64,000 nt of DNA from Debaryomyces hansenii CBS767 (lineage: Eukaryota; Ascomycota; Pichiomycetes; Serinales; Debaryomycetaceae): the NCBI RefSeq assembly GCF_000006445.2, contig NC_006048.2, positions 620,001 through 684,000 of the forward strand, in the 5' to 3' direction. The notes beneath the pieces were generated by a model that was not told the DNA's origin, ran no database searches, and worked only from the letters and a program-made list of their open reading frames with translations. Below are positions 33,301-42,840 of this stretch, piece after piece (position 1 is the stretch's first letter; each line of letters begins with the position of its first letter). The position numbers and the translations under genes are program-made.

Positions 33301-33902
33301 GTAATGCGGATAAGTCTTTTCCTTTGCCTGATCAACCAATGGAAAAGTATATGAAGGATATGCAAAAGGAGTTGAGGCAGTTTGACGAGTCGGAGCACAC
33401 AAATAGCATAGAAAAGCCTGTTTTCGTTAAGCCTGTATGCGATCTATTGATATCTGTTTTTAGACTCAATACGCCAAAGAGTTGGTTACGAGGCAGGGCC
33501 CTTTTAGTCATCCTACACCAGGTATTTGGTAATACTCTAGAGAAAAAAGCATATGAGGTGATAGACTTTTTCTTGAGAACCGAAGAAAATGTGCTTGATC
33601 TATTAATATGGGGTAAAAACATCATATTTCCCATGGGGAGGCTTATGGAACCACCAGAACCGCGAAACTCGTATCAGAGATCAACGACAAAACAAGAAGC
33701 TAAAGCCCTCCTTGAAATATTCATGCAAGAAACTTGTTCCAAAATATTTGGCTTAGCGAACACTACATATGCATGCAACAACATATTCGAATTGCTTCAG
33801 AATGGTTTTCTAAACAAGCATCTAATTTTGCAAATTTTCGACGAGATAATCAACCAATTGTTTCCGGAAGCATCCACCGATGTTTCATCGGTTTCTGTAT
33901 AG
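30336..33902 (+). CDS. MDM1: ER-vacuole tether Mdm1 (PXA-RGS-PX sorting nexin)
   Basis: 1188 residues from this start. Mdm1 is an ER membrane protein that tethers ER to vacuole/lysosome and affects sphingolipid and lipid droplet biology. Two hydrophobic spans lie at about 17-60. PXA domain about 100-295, RGS-like domain about 438-560 (LKFFTEFMNDRSRSQLFQLW), an acidic serine-rich linker, a coiled segment at about 750-800, PX domain about 826-941 (GWIVARRFSQFFRLNEYL, phosphoinositide-binding Arg-rich YPLVVNIKFPKR) and the C-terminal nexin domain about 1030-1168. An upstream ATG at 30249 would add 29 residues and leave only 57 bases after TMA23, so it is the less likely start but cannot be excluded. 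Confidence 0.9.
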   Translation: MSMNNDVQLSFQTKHGIIFRIGTWLATIFVITFITRYTLKYWILILFGFLTCISIAFYLIIGDSSVKPIPNYSKKSTRFSFVDEEKWSHELHKLYKDTRMLNEPVIEQSFLISETLEDFINLIIKEFIDSWFVQISNSTVFQDSIRQELKYVIRNLHERFTQLDFAKLLVFRILPIIHDHFNHFVKIQHGIRLNGNTSKLPTGSMEYAIAAARQYDRGKVHPGVTVSMNSNDVNEKKHLRNKVDSILPHLLSPEENTNKAGTSLVKEIISCTILSRVIHLLGDGDFYNLLIVNLIGDNIKHREQVKQLRAALEEHTRLLKRQTSKGISMTASSEYLQNYKRINKNSTIQKNMDNHSFNEALQCVSKVSSVAELKHLLLYTGFQLSRVKDENPGSSKEINVLLSRLNLLKSKIDNKLAQLSITSEKKIHKDEDAANLTLLDILNNSVGLKFFTEFMNDRSRSQLFQLWLAIDEIRAPLEDIDIEEDGEARLSLSLEFSNLGDIVEIYREFFQNSSLEIDRDVFNRVESFVNNKDPIYKLELYQKSRKALFKLQNNIYESISNDDFPPFKKSELFLKLLETHIFDSKPDEINSPMSWSSSGKRKIKQISDPLEDSSESEADEVSPGVIKAVEDAFTQIMNSSDDKKSEIISDSKNSNLRSSSADIAESTSNNPILTIHLKKDLFGESSNLFTDDSVNFSNGNRNSKLFDDISDHSFSDSDSINFDSDSQNQNINLLNPSHSDLQIFLAAPGNLRLAEEISKLSEEIDKLSEQQAVLSPLLKKAELTNNVGELKILRKSKVSLDREINAKELQKQQFIVQENDNSLYGKSRVSIQSYISNNENGKNYILYIVEVQKLSSENQNNVTAGWIVARRFSQFFRLNEYLKSRYPLVVNIKFPKRTVLVLKFQQKQIVEQRKALLEEYLQQLLKIPEVCSNKVFRSFLSSENFTLRNSQSIDGNTNVNLSKLRNSVEIVANKLYNGISGKISLNSLSNADKSFPLPDQPMEKYMKDMQKELRQFDESEHTNSIEKPVFVKPVCDLLISVFRLNTPKSWLRGRALLVILHQVFGNTLEKKAYEVIDFFLRTEENVLDLLIWGKNIIFPMGRLMEPPEPRNSYQRSTTKQEAKALLEIFMQETCSKIFGLANTTYACNNIFELLQNGFLNKHLILQIFDEIINQLFPEASTDVSSVSV

Positions 33903-34095
33903 GAATACATCATATTCATTCTAGAAAGCATCTGTAATGTTCCATGTAGTTAGATCGTGACCTAGGCAATGTGATTGTCCGAGGGAACCGGTTGTGAGCA
34001 ATGCGACTATAGTCATACCAAGAACGTATCTGAAAAACTTATTTAAACCATACAACCCGAATTGATTTTACCCATTTATTATAGCAAGCATCACT

Positions 34096-34701
34096 ATGGT
34101 TACCAATGATTCAAAAAATACGCCAAACGTTCCAGAAGGCTGGTTAGCCAAATTCGATGATAAATATAACACGTTTTTCTACGTCAACTTAAAGACTAAG
34201 AAGTCACAATGGGAGGCACCTTCAGGCACATCATTCGAGCCTAAGTCTGCTGATGAAGTGTTGCCACCTCCTTACAGTCCTACATCATCTAGTGGTGCTC
34301 GAGCACAATACCAAACTCAGGATAGACCACAAGCTCAACCACAAGTTCAATCTCAACCTCAACCTCATGTTCAGCAATATCCTCCACAACAAGGATATCC
34401 ACAGGGATATCCACCCCAGGGATATGGATACCCCCCACAACAAGGATATCCACCCCAAGGATATGGATACCCACCTCAGCAACAATACATGCAACAGAAA
34501 CCACAAAGGTCCCGTATGGGGGGCATGGGGGGCTTAGGCATGGGTCTTGGTGGTGGTATGCTTGGTGGTATGCTTTTAGGTAATATGATGGGCAACAACG
34601 AGATGGAAGCATATCACGATGGGTTTCAAGATGGAGGTATGAGTGGTGGTGATGATATGGGTGGTGACATGGGTGGTGACATGGGTGGTGGTGATTTCTG
34701 A
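34096..34701 (+). CDS. WWM1: WW-domain protein Wwm1-like, copy 1 (acidic tail)
   Basis: 201 residues. A WW domain at about 13-42 has both signature tryptophans (Trp16, Trp39) in PEGWLAKFDD and KKSQWEAP. It is followed by its own PPxY ligand (LPPPYSP, about 56-62), a Q/P/Y-rich stretch with GYPPQ repeats, and a Gly/Met-rich segment (GGMLGGMLLGNMMG). The tail is acidic and glycine-rich (GGDMGG repeats, ending GGGDF). This arrangement matches Saccharomyces Wwm1, which binds the metacaspase Mca1. The presence of both WW and PPxY in one chain allows self-binding or oligomerisation; that is inference. A close copy lies 705 bases downstream on the same strand. Confidence 0.85.
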   Translation: MVTNDSKNTPNVPEGWLAKFDDKYNTFFYVNLKTKKSQWEAPSGTSFEPKSADEVLPPPYSPTSSSGARAQYQTQDRPQAQPQVQSQPQPHVQQYPPQQGYPQGYPPQGYGYPPQQGYPPQGYGYPPQQQYMQQKPQRSRMGGMGGLGMGLGGGMLGGMLLGNMMGNNEMEAYHDGFQDGGMSGGDDMGGDMGGDMGGGDF

Positions 34702-35035
34702 GTATTTTCAAACAAACCGACCCCATTCAATATGTTTTATTCGCTCCTTATTTAGACTATAATAAACTTTTGCCTATATGTATAATACTTACAATACTGA
34801 TCAATTCTGGCATCTTATCAGGTTCACTGTAGATCAAGTAGTAGGTTGACATATGTCTATGTCAATCACGTGAGATGGATGTTTATGATTTATGCAACCT
34901 TTGATGTTCCTTATTTCTTACACTAGAACTTCTTGGTCAAACTTATAAATGATATATGCCAACATAAGGTCTGGCATCATACGGACGAAAAAGAAAAATA
35001 CTGATTAGGGTCACCAGTGGCACTCTGGTGGAATT
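34702..35035. other. Spacer between WW paralogues, 5' part
   Basis: About 330 bases holding the terminator of copy 1 and the E-box. A short inverted repeat CACCAG-7-CTGGTG lies at about 35013-35031. No ORF seen. Confidence 0.35.
34867..34872. promoter_or_regulatory. CACGTG E-box between WW genes
   Basis: TCACGTGAG, palindromic bHLH/Cbf1-type site in the spacer between the two WW genes, about 540 bases upstream of copy 2. Target gene uncertain. Confidence 0.35.
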
Positions 35036-35354
35036 ATGCTCTGTAAAGGTTACGGTGCAGTTGCGTCTACCAAATAAACGAATGAAATCTCCGTTGGGGA
35101 CCCTGACCAAACCACCGCTCTCTATGTAGGCGCTGTGTATGAATTATATCCATACTAACGAAAATGAAAAGAATTATAAAACTATATTGCAAAAAGCTAT
35201 AGAATATTGCGACATAGACGTTTTAACAATCGATAAAATTACTGAATATTACGACACTAAAGAATGGATTACTAGAAATAAAAACAGTCGAAATCTAGTC
35301 GTGACTGAGGTAATGTTTGGTTTTGAGCCATGGGTCGATAATCATAAGACCTGA
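35036..35354 (+). pseudogene. Possible ORF relic between WW paralogues
   Basis: A 71-codon ORF from 35139 to 35354 (start MNYIHTNENEKNYK, end EPWVDNHKT) is preceded by a stop-interrupted second frame (35036-35140) that also reads as protein-like (DPDQTTALYVG). The two frames would need a frameshift and one stop to be bridged. I recognise no family. It could be a gene remnant or chance; its position inside a duplicated locus makes a relic reasonable. Not strong enough to call a functional gene. Confidence 0.2.
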
Positions 35355-35406
35355 CTGAAAAAGTAGATAACCCATATTACCAAGCTATGCAATAATTAAG
35401 ATCAAA

Positions 35407-35877
35407 ATGGTAGAAACAGATCCTAAGAATCCTCCAAATGTTCCAAAAGGTTGGCTTGCGAAATACGATGAGAAATATAAAGCCTTTTTCTACGTCGACT
35501 TAAGGACGAAGAAGTCGCAATGGGAAGCTCCTTCATTCGAACATGCTGATAAGGTGCTGCCACCCCCCTACAGTCCCACCACATCCAATGGTGCTCAATT
35601 CCAATCCCAAAATCAGCCTAGACCCAATCCTCAACAACCACACCCTCAACTGCAACTTCCTCCCCAAGGATACGGGCAACCTTCTCAGCAGCAACAAGGG
35701 TTCGCACCTCAGCAGCAGTACGTGCAGCAAATGCCGCAAAACACGCATATAGGTGGTATGGGTGGTATGGGTGGTATGGGTATTGGTGGTGGTATGCTCG
35801 GTGGTATGCTTTTAGGAAATATGATGGGATCAAGACGACACAGCAGACGTATGCCAAGACGGTCACGTAGATGCTAG
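35407..35877 (+). CDS. WW-domain protein Wwm1-like, copy 2 (basic tail)
   Basis: 156 residues and a tandem paralogue of the gene at 34096. The first 55 residues align almost gap-free (PKGWLAKYDEKYKAFFYV, KKSQWEAP, LPPPYSP) with Trp16, Trp39 and the PPPY motif kept. The Q/P-rich part is shorter and the GYPPQ repeats are mostly lost. The Gly/Met segment (GGMGIGGGMLGGMLLG) is kept, but the C-terminus then switches to a strongly basic tail (SRRHSRRMPRRSRRC) instead of the acidic tail of copy 1, and ends in cysteine. WW and PPxY conservation suggests it is functional. Function beyond WW binding is unknown. Confidence 0.8.
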   Translation: MVETDPKNPPNVPKGWLAKYDEKYKAFFYVDLRTKKSQWEAPSFEHADKVLPPPYSPTTSNGAQFQSQNQPRPNPQQPHPQLQLPPQGYGQPSQQQQGFAPQQQYVQQMPQNTHIGGMGGMGGMGIGGGMLGGMLLGNMMGSRRHSRRMPRRSRRC

Positions 35878-36205
35878 CATGATGGTAATTTTACGGTCCA
35901 ACTTTATTGATCTTTCTGACAAAATTCGTCTTTTTTCTTCTCCTTTTATTTTGAACATAATAACATACTGGCATGTGTGCCACAACTTCCAATAACCACT
36001 GAGTCTGGTGCTTCACTATGTTAACTGTAGATCAGCTAGTAGTAAGTAGAAATATATTTCATACACGGCACGTGAGTTTTATGGTCCAGCTTATGTAATT
36101 TGAATTTGAAAAAATTCAACCAACCAAACTCTGAGAATTAATTATTAGTACTTATACAAGCGCTTTAACATACTTGAAATCGGAATATAAATAGTATAGA
36201 CTACG
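35878..36205. other. Promoter region of complex I subunit gene
   Basis: 328 bases. Contains a CACGTG E-box at 36069-36074 and TATA-like ATAAATAG just before the start. No ORF seen. Confidence 0.4.
36069..36074. promoter_or_regulatory. CACGTG E-box upstream of NDUFA5 homologue
   Basis: GGCACGTGAG, 132-137 bases before the start of the complex I gene. Cbf1-type sites precede many respiratory genes in CTG-clade yeasts; function here is inferred. Confidence 0.45.
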
Positions 36206-36610
36206 ATGAGATTTACCAGGGTATTGAGACAAGCAGAAGAAGTTTTAGTTAAGGCCGCAAGCGGTAACCCAACCGGTTTGACAGGTATTTACCAACACCC
36301 AAACCCAAGACCTGCATTAATCGCTTTGTACAACCATACCTTAACTGTTTTAGATACGAAGTTCCCAAAAGAATCAGTCTACAAACAATCAGTTGAGGCT
36401 TTGACCAGAAACAGATTGAAGGTTGTTCAAGAAGAAGAAATTACTGAAAACATTGAAAACAAGATCGGAGGTGGTTTGATCGAAGAAATTATCATACAAG
36501 CACACGAAGAATTGGGTTTAGCCAATGATTTGAGTCTGTTGAAATGTTGGGAGGAATTAGAAGAAAAGCCATTAGACGATCAATGGGTCTACTTTGGTAA
36601 GAAGATCTAA
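36206..36610 (+). CDS. Complex I accessory subunit NDUFA5 homologue
   Basis: 134 residues, corresponding to mammalian NDUFA5 (B13) and the 29.9 kDa subunit of Neurospora complex I. Conserved blocks: GNPTGLTGIYQHPNPRPAL, YKQSVEALTRNRL, IGGGLIEEIIIQAHEEL and LDDQWVYFGKK near the end (compare EEPPADQW in the animal protein). It belongs to the peripheral arm of NADH:ubiquinone oxidoreductase in mitochondria. The N-terminus is basic (MRFTRVLRQAEEVLVKAAS) and can serve as targeting sequence. The gene shows that the organism has proton-pumping complex I, absent from Saccharomyces, as expected for a CTG-clade yeast. Confidence 0.9.
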   Translation: MRFTRVLRQAEEVLVKAASGNPTGLTGIYQHPNPRPALIALYNHTLTVLDTKFPKESVYKQSVEALTRNRLKVVQEEEITENIENKIGGGLIEEIIIQAHEELGLANDLSLLKCWEELEEKPLDDQWVYFGKKI

Positions 36611-37017
36611 TTGAGATTTAGAGAATTGTAGAATAAATAAGAATCAACAAAAACAGAAAGAACCTCACTCAACCTAGCATTATAGTTTATACTTTGAACT
36701 AAAATTTTCTCCATAGTGGTTTGTATTTCTAATTTCATTTATATTTAATGTTTAGCAAATATAACAATAATAGTACCAACGGTTATGTAGTACAATGGAA
36801 TGTTCCGATCGCAGAGACTACAGTCACGTAACAATTTTACAGATCCTAATATTCAATTAATAAAGCTATAGTCATATATAACAAATCTAAGCGGATTGAA
36901 TAACTTATATTTAAAACACTGGAAACAAAGATGACCAGGTAGCCCGTAATGCGGAAACACATTAACATAAAGAAACAAAACTAAAACAGTGTTAAAAACA
37001 TCATTTATTAAGGTTAA
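36611..37017. other. Convergent spacer, complex I gene to SEC4
   Basis: About 407 bases between two converging 3' ends. AT-rich, no ORF or RNA gene seen. Confidence 0.4.
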
Positions 37018-37641
37018 TTAACAGCAGTTAGATTTGAATGTATTGGGGGTTTGTGAAACGTCAACTCCGCCGGCAGATGAAGCAGTTTGTGCTCCTTCCG
37101 TGTTGACGTGTTTTTCTTGGATGATTCCTGCTAACTCGTAGAAAATAGGATCAACATTTTCATTGCTCTTAGCACTAGCTTCTAAAAATGGAATGTTCAA
37201 TTTTGATGCTAATTCTTGGCCCTGTTCCTTTGAAACTTGTCTATTCTCTTCATCATCACACTTATTACCAACTAAAAAGATTTGGGCATCTTCATTGGCA
37301 TGTTGAGTCACAGTCAGGTACCAATTTTCAACATTTTCAAAAGTCCTGGAGTCAGTAACATCATAGATTAATACAATACCCATGGCACCTCTGTAGTATG
37401 CTGTTGTAATGGTTCTAAAACGCTCTTGACCTGCAGTATCCCAAACTTGTAACTTGATTTTTTTACCATTACTTTCGATGGTTCTGATTTTGAAATCAAT
37501 CCCGATGGTGGTAATGAACGATGGATTGAACTTATCTTCAACAAATCTTAATAATAAACACGATTTTCCAACGCCTGAATCTCCGACTAACAATAATTTC
37601 ATGATCATATCGTATGATCTAGATGGGGCTCTACCACTCAT
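37018..37641 (-). CDS. SEC4: Rab GTPase Sec4
   Basis: 207 residues. Sec4 sits on post-Golgi secretory vesicles and recruits the exocyst through Sec15. GTP-binding motifs: GDSGVGKSC (P loop, 20-28), effector region TTIGIDF, WDTAGQE (67-73), NKCD and the ASAK segment (SAKSNEN). The C-terminus SNCC is the double-cysteine geranylgeranylation site. [15 protein letters not shown] is identical to Saccharomyces Sec4, which separates it from Ypt1. Codon 109 (37315-37317, minus strand) is CTG at a surface position where Saccharomyces Sec4 has lysine, so serine decoding suits it better than leucine. Confidence 0.96.
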   Translation of the reverse strand: MSGRAPSRSYDMIMKLLLVGDSGVGKSCLLLRFVEDKFNPSFITTIGIDFKIRTIESNGKKIKLQVWDTAGQERFRTITTAYYRGAMGIVLIYDVTDSRTFENVENWYLTVTQHANEDAQIFLVGNKCDDEENRQVSKEQGQELASKLNIPFLEASAKSNENVDPIFYELAGIIQEKHVNTEGAQTASSAGGVDVSQTPNTFKSNCC

Positions 37642-37964
37642 GCTGTATTTTCTAATTATATTATTTTAGTGTACTGGTTTTAAGGTAACCTAAGATAATT
37701 AAAATATAGCTAATAGATGATTTATAATGACAAATATACTGCTTATCAACTATGCTGGAACGTTATACGATCCAAATGAGAATGGCAAGCTCATAGAATT
37801 TATTATCAAACCGATGAAAGTAGTGCGCAGACGAAAATGGTGTCTATTGTACTATTAATCAGGTTGGTGTCAAACTATATTAACTCTAAACTAATGATAA
37901 AAAGGGAATGATCACACGTAGACCAGGAGAGCTCTGGCGAAGATAGTTCTAATTATACAGACAT
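37642..37964. other. Spacer between FRS1 3' end and SEC4 5' end
   Basis: 323 bases with only a chance-length ORF of 43 codons from 37727. Presumably the SEC4 promoter. Confidence 0.4.
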
Positions 37965-39737
37965 TTACAAGAATACTTCGGCGTTGATTTCAACAGAAGA
38001 AGCGGCGTATGGAATTTCGAAATTTGCCATGACTTCTGGATGCAAGACACCAATAGCACCAATATGTTGTTCTTTGGACCCATCACCGGCTCTGAAGAAA
38101 ACCTTGGCACCTCTTCCAGGGAAGAAGGTTGGATTTTCGTCATCTTGCTCGATCCAGTAACCTCTTTCGGTGGACTCCTTTGGGTTTTCTAACCAGGAGG
38201 TTCTCATGGTTTGCATGATTTTACCTAATAAACCTTGAACAAATTCAAACCCGGAAGTTTTTCCAGCGTAGATGGCACTCCAATTACGTTGGTTGAAGGC
38301 ACCTCTTTCTAACTCAGGGTTCTTTAAAACGATATCACCAGCTTCAAAAACCTTGATTGGTAAAGAGTGCTTTCTGTTTTCCTTAATAGTCTTCAAAAGA
38401 CCAGGTACTAAAGTGGTTCTGACGACTTGGTACTCAATTGTCTTTGGATTTTCTAATTTGACAGCAGTAGTGTTGTCGTCTTTGGTTCTTAAGAATTTGA
38501 AGTTTTCATCGTGCGAACATAATGTTAAAGGTAATACTTCCAAGTACCCGGCTTGAGCACTGGCTATTCTTAATATATCACCGATCTTATTCACTGGCAA
38601 TGGTGCAGCAACTAAGGAGTCACCCTTGGCTTTTGTCTTGGTTAAGTTGTTGTAACCGTAAGCAATAGCCGCGTCTTCCATGATATCACATTGATGCAAA
38701 ATGTCAGGTCTGGTTATTGGAATTCCAATGTCAATTAAGTCTTTCTTAGACGAAGGTTTGGCATGTAAAGACATTCTTTTCAACAAGTCGGAGATTTCTT
38801 GGCCAGTTAAATCTAAACCTAAACAAGAATTGATATATGGGATTTCAGCTTCAAAAGGTCTTGCTGAGATATCTGGTGTTATACGGTCTTGCTTATTATG
38901 CTCAGATTTTATTTCAATAGGTTCTATTTCAAATGGTACCTTACAGTAACCGGCAAACATAGCGACTAATTGATTAATGACAATCTCAGTCTTGGTTCTA
39001 TCAGTACCGGTGACATCGATGAAGATGTTTCTTGTTTGGGCCGAAATCTTTGAGTGATTAGAATTGATAATAGGTGGTAATGAACAAACGGTTCTGTTTG
39101 CATCCAAGATAACAGGATATACTGGTGAGTCCTTAATGATATGTAAGTATTTTCCTAAGTGCTTATCCTTTTCGTAGAATTCCATTAACTGGTTACCATC
39201 CATCTCTTTCTCTTGGTTTAATGGGATAAAGTTAATTTCCGAAGGTGGTAAAGCTTCGTATGTGAATGGAGGAGTAAGTGTATCCAAATCATGGGTACCT
39301 ATAGCCACCAAAGTTCTATTACGACATAAGTTGGTATGCAATTTATCCTGTAAAGCAAGGAACGAATCATAACGTCTTTCATCAAGTTGAACATTTCTCA
39401 AAATGGCAGAGGCTGCGTATGGACGCACCTGTTCGGTTGACTTGTGAATGGTCAAAGAAATTTCTGGCTTCGATGGGTTGTATTTGAAACCTGGGGACAG
39501 TTTCTTACCCAAAAATTCATTCAAAGCTTGAGCAATACCTTCGATACATAACATATCATATCTATTTGCTGGAACTTCAATCTTAAACTGAGGTCTTTCA
39601 TCACCCTTACACTCTTCAGTAGTGTCTTCATCCAATTCAATACCGAATTCAAAACATAATTCGTCGAATTCTTCAGTAGTATATGATCTACCTAATAGAT
39701 CGAAAAGATCTTGTTTATCAACTGGAATAGTAGGCAT
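37965..39737 (-). CDS. FRS1: Phenylalanyl-tRNA synthetase beta subunit, cytosolic
   Basis: 590 residues (Saccharomyces Frs1 is 595). Forms the alpha2-beta2 enzyme with Frs2. The start [15 protein letters not shown], followed by [14 protein letters not shown], is typical of the eukaryotic subunit. The middle has the B3/B4 editing domain (about 110-270), B5 domain at about 300-375 ([37 protein letters not shown]), and a catalytic-like domain lacking true class II motifs from about 390 ([28 protein letters not shown] end). A Gcn4 site lies 55-61 bases upstream. Confidence 0.95.
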   Translation of the reverse strand: MPTIPVDKQDLFDLLGRSYTTEEFDELCFEFGIELDEDTTEECKGDERPQFKIEVPANRYDMLCIEGIAQALNEFLGKKLSPGFKYNPSKPEISLTIHKSTEQVRPYAASAILRNVQLDERRYDSFLALQDKLHTNLCRNRTLVAIGTHDLDTLTPPFTYEALPPSEINFIPLNQEKEMDGNQLMEFYEKDKHLGKYLHIIKDSPVYPVILDANRTVCSLPPIINSNHSKISAQTRNIFIDVTGTDRTKTEIVINQLVAMFAGYCKVPFEIEPIEIKSEHNKQDRITPDISARPFEAEIPYINSCLGLDLTGQEISDLLKRMSLHAKPSSKKDLIDIGIPITRPDILHQCDIMEDAAIAYGYNNLTKTKAKGDSLVAAPLPVNKIGDILRIASAQAGYLEVLPLTLCSHDENFKFLRTKDDNTTAVKLENPKTIEYQVVRTTLVPGLLKTIKENRKHSLPIKVFEAGDIVLKNPELERGAFNQRNWSAIYAGKTSGFEFVQGLLGKIMQTMRTSWLENPKESTERGYWIEQDDENPTFFPGRGAKVFFRAGDGSKEQHIGAIGVLHPEVMANFEIPYAASSVEINAEVFL

Positions 39738-39791
39738 TGTACTTGAACCTAATTTTGTATCTCCTAGTAATAAATCACCGATTTTTCATCG

Positions 39792-39798
39792 TGAGTCA
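39792..39798. promoter_or_regulatory. Gcn4 site upstream of FRS1
   Basis: Perfect TGAGTCA 55 bases before the FRS1 start codon, in the spacer between FRS1 and the MIL1 3' end. Confidence 0.6.
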
Positions 39799-39939
39799 AG
39801 ATATAATTTTTTATTTTAATTCTCGCCATATAAATGCTCATAAATACGGTGACTAAATTTTATAGCGTAAATAAGAGTATTGAATTAATATAAACCATGT
39901 AACATATATATATAACAAAATCCAATCATTATAAGAGGA

Positions 39940-42840
39940 TTAGTCTTTGGTACCAGGATCAGCATCTTGTTTGACACCGAATTTATTAGCTAATGAATTC
40001 ACTATGCTTGTCGATTTTTCCTCTTCTTCGACTTCCTCATTGAGCTTTGTATGCTTTGCGCTAGTATCGACTTCCTTCCTCATAGTCTTTAAAGTCTCTG
40101 GATCATTATCAGCAAGACGTTCAATATTGTTTGCCTCCTCAAGTAAAGCAGTAACATCGAAGATTGGATTATTGGTCTGAGTATGAGGCTGGTTCAGTTC
40201 TGCGGACGGATCGGCATATGGTTCATTTGCATCTGAACCTTTAGATTTACCTTCACTGTATACATTCCACCAGTCCTTTTGGTTTGGCTTGAAGAAATTC
40301 TTCCAAGTCTTCTTCTTGTTTGCTTCTGTATCCATTTCTTCCTTCATCTTAGCCCTTGCTTCGTCGAATTCATCGACCAACTTTCTTTCTCTTTCGTGTT
40401 GTTCTGGATCGGGTTCTTCAATTTCGGCGAACTCTTCGCTCAATATTTCCCAGTTAACTGCTTTTAAAATCTTGGGCATAGCTTTTCTATATGCCATATG
40501 TCCTTCCACAATATCTGTGCAATCGATGTTTTCTATACCGTATACACTCTCGATTGGCGATAAGCCCGCAACTGACAGGATACCGCCTCCAGTAGCCCTA
40601 AATAAATAGCCTAGGATCCAATCTCTTTTTGAAAAGCCGTTAACAAATCTTCCACTAACGACAGATCTAGCTAGTCCAAGTTGATCATTCTTAATTGTGA
40701 TTGGACAGCCTAATATAATTACGTTTTCAATCAATCCATATCCACCACGTTTAGCTAATTCAATTAAACATGAATAAATCAAACGTGCACCTAATGAGAA
40801 ACCTACTAGAGTTATAGGTCTCACACCCATATTACCAGATATCAAAGTGTCTGCCAATATCTTTCCACCTTTCCAAGCCCTGTCCAACGATACACTCCAA
40901 GGATTATCAAGTAAGTACGTCAATTTAGATAAAACCATAGGCACTTGGATTGCAGCCATTAATGCCGACAACACTGTTGCTCCTAGAATTTGCTGGATAG
41001 AGGTACTTAAAGCTTCAGTAGCCAATATACCAATAGTTTGACCCATAGACTGTAACATTTCAGGCTCCCATAGAAGGGAAAACATATCACCCATGACAGG
41101 ATCGACTGTTGAGAAAGGCAACCTTACGTCATCCATCTTACCATTCATCCACCCACTAACTGTGATAATCAAATTTGTTCTCTTTGTATTGTATAACGGT
41201 TTAAGTTCAAATGTATTAACATCGCCTAATCTTCTTGCACCCGCTTTTGACCCGACTTTAGCACCCGTCACAATCCCTCCTGTCGTGATAATAGCACTTC
41301 CACCAACTCCAGCTAAGAACCCACTAGTACCTGAGATACCAACTGTTGTTAAACCTCCTGCAATACCCAACCCAATGACTGGCGCCAATAATCCAGCTGA
41401 AAGGCCAATCGCAAGAGATCCACCTAATGTGGCTAACCCAATATAAACATATCTCTTTTTCTTGTTCTTCTTCTTGTATTTATCTATGAACTCTCTATCA
41501 TTTAATTTCTCGTCCTTATTTTCAATAGATTTATTATTTGTATCAATTTCTAAACTCTCGATTAAACGACGTTCGAATTGAAGGATTTCTAAATGTGAAA
41601 TACTCATTTTCTCTGCAAACTGAACTAATAATGACCGGGATCTACTATCATAATAACCATCGCTTAACAATAATAGCAATAAGTCACATATTATTGTCCA
41701 TCTTAGATCGACAGCAACCTCATTATTATCAGTTTTTCCCTTTATTTCTTTCATCGAATCGTCTGTCTCATTCTCTTGAGTTTGATTCTGCTTGGAAGGT
41801 TTGATAATTTCTCTTTGGTTCAAACTACTGCATAAGTCAGTAACTTCAACACCGTGTTTGCTTAGATTTTCAATCATATTTTGTTCATCTTTACTTAAGT
41901 TCATATGCTCATATAACTTGGACGTTATATACATCGTCCAATTTGCAAAGTTCCGCTGACCTAAACTTAGTTCTTTCGCTACTTTGTTAGAAGTCGATTG
42001 TTTAATTTTTGCCAACTCAGTTGCCATATCGATTGCTATTAGTTTAGTGGTACCGACATATGCAAACTTTTGTCCATCTGTCAACATGTTTCTCATTGTT
42101 TGTAAGGTTTCGTTGGAATCCAAGTTATCATCGTCCTCATATTCAGAGTTATCTTCGTCTGATGCATAATCTAAGTCTTCTTTACGATATGCTGCCGCTT
42201 CTGTCTTCTTATTTATTTCCCTCCTGCTTTGAAACAAGAAATCTGTTTTCTTATCTAGCTCAGCATATTTGGTAACCTGTTCTTCTGTATCAATCTTCGT
42301 GTACCCGTGAGCATCAAATTTGATCTTCGATGGATCGAATTCATTTGCATGTTTATATTCTAATTCACCTTTGTCATTATAATAATCTTGCTCTGTAATT
42401 GTTTTCATTGATTTCCAGTCAGATGTTTTCATGTCAAAGAAGTCATTTTCAGCATCCTCGGGTTTCTTTGCAACATCCGATACCTCATCTTTATCAGCTT
42501 CGACATCACTGATATCGGTTCTATGAGTATTTGGCGATATTATCTTCTCTGATAAGAAATTGGAATCGTTCCTGCTATTTTTCTGGTCCATTGACAGTAG
42601 GTCAAATTCCACATAACTGGTTTCTGGAGTTGCCTCACGCTCGAGTTTCTCGTCTATATTGGAGTGGTTATGTAAATCTTCTTCAATACTTTCATTCGAA
42701 ACATTTGTTGGCAAGCTAGGCAATACCGATATGCTAGTTCTTGATCCGATGTTTGATCTTGATCTTGTAGGAGTCTTAGAGCTGTACACTGAATGGGCGG
42801 TTCCTAGCGAATCTACGCTTGGTGTGCGTTTAAAATCCAT
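39940..42840 (-). CDS. MIL1: DUF726/TMCO4 family protein Mil1-like
   Basis: 966 residues. The DUF726 domain covers about 370-830: a glycine-rich hydrophobic stretch at about 467-530 (GLATLGGSLAIGLSAG, GGSAIITTGGIVTGA), then TNLIITVSGWMNG and an alpha/beta hydrolase nucleophile elbow LVGFSLGARLIYS at about 676. These match Saccharomyces Mil1 (YFL034W), a membrane-associated protein that binds the AP-1-related adaptor. The N-terminal 360 residues are disordered and Ser/Glu-rich; the C-terminal 120 are charged coiled-coil-like. Lipase activity is suggested by GFSLG but not proven for the family. Confidence 0.85.
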   Translation of the reverse strand: MDFKRTPSVDSLGTAHSVYSSKTPTRSRSNIGSRTSISVLPSLPTNVSNESIEEDLHNHSNIDEKLEREATPETSYVEFDLLSMDQKNSRNDSNFLSEKIISPNTHRTDISDVEADKDEVSDVAKKPEDAENDFFDMKTSDWKSMKTITEQDYYNDKGELEYKHANEFDPSKIKFDAHGYTKIDTEEQVTKYAELDKKTDFLFQSRREINKKTEAAAYRKEDLDYASDEDNSEYEDDDNLDSNETLQTMRNMLTDGQKFAYVGTTKLIAIDMATELAKIKQSTSNKVAKELSLGQRNFANWTMYITSKLYEHMNLSKDEQNMIENLSKHGVEVTDLCSSLNQREIIKPSKQNQTQENETDDSMKEIKGKTDNNEVAVDLRWTIICDLLLLLLSDGYYDSRSRSLLVQFAEKMSISHLEILQFERRLIESLEIDTNNKSIENKDEKLNDREFIDKYKKKNKKKRYVYIGLATLGGSLAIGLSAGLLAPVIGLGIAGGLTTVGISGTSGFLAGVGGSAIITTGGIVTGAKVGSKAGARRLGDVNTFELKPLYNTKRTNLIITVSGWMNGKMDDVRLPFSTVDPVMGDMFSLLWEPEMLQSMGQTIGILATEALSTSIQQILGATVLSALMAAIQVPMVLSKLTYLLDNPWSVSLDRAWKGGKILADTLISGNMGVRPITLVGFSLGARLIYSCLIELAKRGGYGLIENVIILGCPITIKNDQLGLARSVVSGRFVNGFSKRDWILGYLFRATGGGILSVAGLSPIESVYGIENIDCTDIVEGHMAYRKAMPKILKAVNWEILSEEFAEIEEPDPEQHERERKLVDEFDEARAKMKEEMDTEANKKKTWKNFFKPNQKDWWNVYSEGKSKGSDANEPYADPSAELNQPHTQTNNPIFDVTALLEEANNIERLADNDPETLKTMRKEVDTSAKHTKLNEEVEEEEKSTSIVNSLANKFGVKQDADPGTKD

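Noticed and set aside
34386..34480. Tandem repeats in WWM1 copy 1 as a possible non-coding repeat array
   Set aside because: They are in frame and encode GYPPQ units, so they are ordinary protein repeats.
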